This document shows positions 61,496 to 64,000 of a stretch of 64,000 nt of DNA, piece by piece. This DNA comes from JAKFWF01 sp963750535 (GTDB lineage Bacteria > Pseudomonadota > Alphaproteobacteria > Rhizobiales > Hyphomicrobiaceae). The notes under the pieces were generated by a model. That model did not search any database. It worked only from the letters and a program-made list of their open reading frames with translations, and was not told where the DNA came from. The DNA lies in assembly GCA_963750535.1 (NCBI GenBank), contig CAVVRF010000027.1, forward strand, positions 124,001 through 188,000. Reading direction: 5' to 3'. Position 1 is the stretch's first letter; each line of letters opens with the position of its first letter. A program made the translations under genes and the position numbers.

Positions 61496-62566
61496 ATGAG
61501 CAATTCATCGGCCGGCAACAGGATGAGCATGCGCGACATGTCGCACAGCACAGGACGGTGGATGCGGCGCGGGCGAGCGATCGCCATCGCATGCACCGCC
61601 ATCGCCGCGTGCGGCCTGGTGCTGCCGCTCGCCGCCCATGCGCAGGGCTGGTCGTGGCCGTGGGAGAGCAACCAGCCGCCGCCGATCCCGCGCGAGCCGA
61701 TGAACCGGCCGCCGGCGGCGATCCAGCCGGCGCCGGGTTACCCGCCGGGGCCGCAAACCGGCGCCCGCAGCTCCAGCGCGCCGATCTGCCTGCAGCTCGA
61801 GCAGCGGCTGGCGCAGGAAGCCAATCGCGGCTCCCAGAATCGCGACCTGCTGCCGAGGATCGAGGCCGACCTGCGCGCTGCCGAGCGCACTGCCCAGCAG
61901 GGCCAGGCGCAGCTCGATCGCCAGGATTGCTTCGACTATTTCCTGTTCTCGAAGACGCTGAAGCGCACGCGCGCGTGCGTCGATCTCAACACCCAGGTCG
62001 AAGGCGCGCGGCGGCGGGTCGCGGAGCTCGACACGCAGCGCCAGCAGCTCATCTCGTCGGGCGGGCGATCCTACCAGGACGACATCATCCGCGAGCTCGC
62101 CCGCAACAACTGCGGCTCCGGCTATCAGCAGGAAGCCAACCGCCGGGGCCCGTTCTCCTCGCTGTGGCAGGACGAGGACAGCGGCAGCACCACCGGCGGC
62201 CAGTTCGGCAACCTGCCGTTCGCCACCTACCGGACGGTGTGCGTGCGCCTGTGCGACGGCTACTATTTCCCGGTCAGCTTCTCGACCCTGCCGACGCATT
62301 TCGATCGCGATGCCGACGTTTGCCAGTCGAAGTGCGCGGCGCCGGCCGAGCTCTACTACCACCAGAACCCCGGCAGCAGCATGGAGCAAGCCGTCTCGTA
62401 CAAGACCAAGCAGACCTACACGAGCCTGCGCACCGCCTTCCGCTACCGCAAGGAATACGTGCAGGGGTGCTCCTGCAAGCAGGCGGAGTACATGCCGAGC
62501 ACGCAGCCGCCCGACCGCCGCGCCGACGCGGCGACGCCGGCCCCGGCCAGCCCGCCGCGCCGGTAG
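61496..62566 (+). CDS. DUF2865 family secreted protein
   Basis: About 356 residues with an N-terminal signal (AIAIACTAIAACGLVLPLAAHAQ), a Pro-rich linker and the DUF2865 region: ICLQLEQRLAQEANRG, FSSLWQDED and the Cys-rich VCVRLCDGYYFPVSFSTLP, later VCQSKC and GCSCKQ. The family is found mainly in Hyphomicrobiales and has no known function. Roughly ten Cys suggest disulfides in the periplasm. Several in-frame Met codons (61487-61538) could be the start. Confidence 0.8.
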   Translation: MSNSSAGNRMSMRDMSHSTGRWMRRGRAIAIACTAIAACGLVLPLAAHAQGWSWPWESNQPPPIPREPMNRPPAAIQPAPGYPPGPQTGARSSSAPICLQLEQRLAQEANRGSQNRDLLPRIEADLRAAERTAQQGQAQLDRQDCFDYFLFSKTLKRTRACVDLNTQVEGARRRVAELDTQRQQLISSGGRSYQDDIIRELARNNCGSGYQQEANRRGPFSSLWQDEDSGSTTGGQFGNLPFATYRTVCVRLCDGYYFPVSFSTLPTHFDRDADVCQSKCAAPAELYYHQNPGSSMEQAVSYKTKQTYTSLRTAFRYRKEYVQGCSCKQAEYMPSTQPPDRRADAATPAPASPPRR

Positions 62567-62623
62567 GCGACATGAGCCGGACGGCAGGCCAATGATCAGC
62601 GGCAAGTCCGAGCGGTGGCGACC

Positions 62624-63181
62624 ATGAGTGACAACAGCGCCCTGCATCTGCCGCGATCGCCGGTGTCGATCGCGCCTGTGTCGATCGACGAATTGTCGAC
62701 TGTCCGATACATCCACGCGCAGTCGCTGCGGAGCGCTGCCGCCGGCTGGGCGTCGGACGACGAGCTTGCACTTTATGCCGCCCATATCTACTCGCCGGAC
62801 TATGCCGAGGCGATCGAGCACGCGATCGCGGCGTCACGTCTTGGCGGCGGCTATGTCGCGGATCAGTTGGTGGCAACCTGCGGCTGGACGCCGGTCGACG
62901 AGGACACCGTGGTGGCGCGGATCCGCTGGTGCCACGTGCAGCCGATGTTCGGCGGCCTTGGCATCGGCAGCGCCCTGCTGGCGCACATCGAGGCGCAGGC
63001 GGAGGATGCCGGACACACCACGCTGGTAGCCCGTTCAAGCCCCGACGCGGCCGGCTTCTTCGAGCGCGCCGGATATGGCGTCACCGCGCACGGCACGCGC
63101 GCTGTCGGCAATGGCCGCAGCTTTCCCCTCGTCTACCTGCGCAAGAACCTCGGACCAACCGAGGTCCCGGCACTGTTCTAG
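62624..63181 (+). CDS. GNAT family N-acetyltransferase
   Basis: A 185-residue acetyltransferase fold protein. The CoA-binding motif A is HVQPMFGGLGIGSALLAHIE, preceded by an N-terminal half of the usual length and followed by SPDAAGFFERAGY. The substrate is unknown. The ATG at 62624 is taken; a GTG at 62615 is in frame. Confidence 0.85.
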   Translation: MSDNSALHLPRSPVSIAPVSIDELSTVRYIHAQSLRSAAAGWASDDELALYAAHIYSPDYAEAIEHAIAASRLGGGYVADQLVATCGWTPVDEDTVVARIRWCHVQPMFGGLGIGSALLAHIEAQAEDAGHTTLVARSSPDAAGFFERAGYGVTAHGTRAVGNGRSFPLVYLRKNLGPTEVPALF

Positions 63182-63191
63182 CCGGGCGCTA

Positions 63192-64000
63192 TCATCCCGC
63201 CTTGCCGCGCGACATGGCGACGACCGAGAAGATCTCGAACAGCATCTGCGCGCCGGCGTGGGCGGTATTGGTCGTCGCATCGTACTGCGGCGCGACCTCG
63301 ACGACGTCGCCGCCGACGATGTTGAGCCCGGCGCTGCCACGCACCAGCTCCATCGCCTCGCGCGAGCTGAGGCCGCCGATCTCGGGCGTGCCGGTGCCGG
63401 GCGCAAACGCCGGATCGAGGCTGTCGACGTCGAAGGAAAGGTATGCGGGCCCGTCGCCGATCACCTCGCGAATACGCGCGACGGTTTGCTCGACACCGAG
63501 GCGCATGAACTCCTCGGCGTGGATCACCGTCATGCCGCTGTCGAACGAGAACTCCCACAGATACTCGGCATTGCCGCGAATGCCGATCTGGATCGTCCGG
63601 GTGGGATCGAGCACGCCGGCGAGCACCGCTTCGCGGAACGGCCCGCCGTGGTGGAACTTCGAGCCCTCGAACGGTCCGCCGGTGTCGCAATGGGCGTCGA
63701 TGTGGATCATGCCGACCGGCTTTTGCCGTCCGAGCGCCTTCAGGATCGGCAGGGTTATCGAATGATCGCCGCCAACGCTGACCGGCGATACCCCGGCTTT
63801 GACGAGCTTGCCGAAATAGGCCTCGATATCCTCGTGGCTCTGCTCGAGGCTATAGCGCGAGCGGAACGGCACATCGCCGATGTCGGCGGCCTTGACGCGC
63901 GCTGCCGGCACCTGCCGGTGCACATGGTGATAGGGCCCGATCCGCTCGATCGCACGCACCGCGCGTGGTCCAAGCCGCGCGCCCGAGCGATTGGTGACGC
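63192..64000 (-). CDS. Agmatinase-like ureohydrolase, cut by window edge
   Basis: Ureohydrolase family (agmatinase, SpeB, or a guanidino-acid hydrolase). Manganese-binding motifs: VGGDHSITLP, MIHIDAHCDTG and SFDVDSLDPAFAPGTGTPE. The reading stays open to the right edge with NRSGARLGPRAVRAIERIG, which matches the N-terminal third of the family, so the beginning is missing. The specific substrate cannot be decided. Confidence 0.88.
   Translation of the reverse strand, partial: VTNRSGARLGPRAVRAIERIGPYHHVHRQVPAARVKAADIGDVPFRSRYSLEQSHEDIEAYFGKLVKAGVSPVSVGGDHSITLPILKALGRQKPVGMIHIDAHCDTGGPFEGSKFHHGGPFREAVLAGVLDPTRTIQIGIRGNAEYLWEFSFDSGMTVIHAEEFMRLGVEQTVARIREVIGDGPAYLSFDVDSLDPAFAPGTGTPEIGGLSSREAMELVRGSAGLNIVGGDVVEVAPQYDATTNTAHAGAQMLFEIFSVVAMSRGKAG

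Overview
The window is a GC-rich, densely coded chromosomal segment of an alphaproteobacterium, most likely in the order Hyphomicrobiales (Rhizobiales). The evidence is gene order and gene type: rpsF-rpsR-DUF2232-rplI-dnaB-(insert)-alr-radA-cvpA-purF; fabD-fabG-acpP-fabF-mltG-yicC-gmk; lptF-lptG-lptD-surA-pdxA-rsmA; dusB-ntrB-ntrC-ntrY-ntrX-dat-hfq-hflX; and a fused ispDF. No rRNA or tRNA gene was recognised.

Layout. 1-3002: a peptide/nickel-type ABC importer (two permeases and a tandem ATPase cut by the left edge), reading leftward. 3055-3927: a palindrome-rich spacer and an AbrB/Doc-type toxin-antitoxin pair. 3938-6902: an endonuclease/exonuclease/phosphatase-fold protein, a one-pass membrane protein and an NnrU-like protein. 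6924-11780: purF, cvpA, radA and alr. 11941-14986: a compact cluster of four secreted Gly/Asn-repeat proteins, partly made by a tandem duplication and sharing an upstream element; this is the most unusual part. 15129-19287: dnaB, rplI, a DUF2232 membrane protein, rpsR and rpsF. 19508-21222: a CorA-like membrane protein. 21436-28723: fatty-acid synthesis genes with a HicBA pair between fabD and fabG, then mltG, yicC and gmk. 28739-30996: a nucleotidyltransferase-like gene and pepA. 31272-39539: the LPS-export/outer-membrane biogenesis run lptF-lptG-lptD-surA followed by pdxA and rsmA. 39543-42416: arfB, mazG and a solute-binding protein. 42561-52930: hflX, hfq, dat and the ntr nitrogen-regulation genes, ending with dusB. 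53091-55419: ispDF, a MarR regulator and a cinA C-domain gene. 55420-56332: a gene-free, repeat-rich spacer. 56333-64000: an Atm1-type ABC exporter, a LysM coiled-coil protein, a LOG-family hydrolase, a DUF2865 secreted protein, a GNAT acetyltransferase and an agmatinase-like gene cut by the right edge.

Many reading frames are broken by single-base changes, including genes that are normally essential or highly conserved (purF, lptG, ntrB, ntrX, pepA, dusB). In each case the conserved protein continues in another frame a few bases on, often at a short homopolymer. I read most of these as probable sequence errors and give the full reconstructed extent of each gene. The same caution applies to the two broken genes in the Gly/Asn-repeat cluster.
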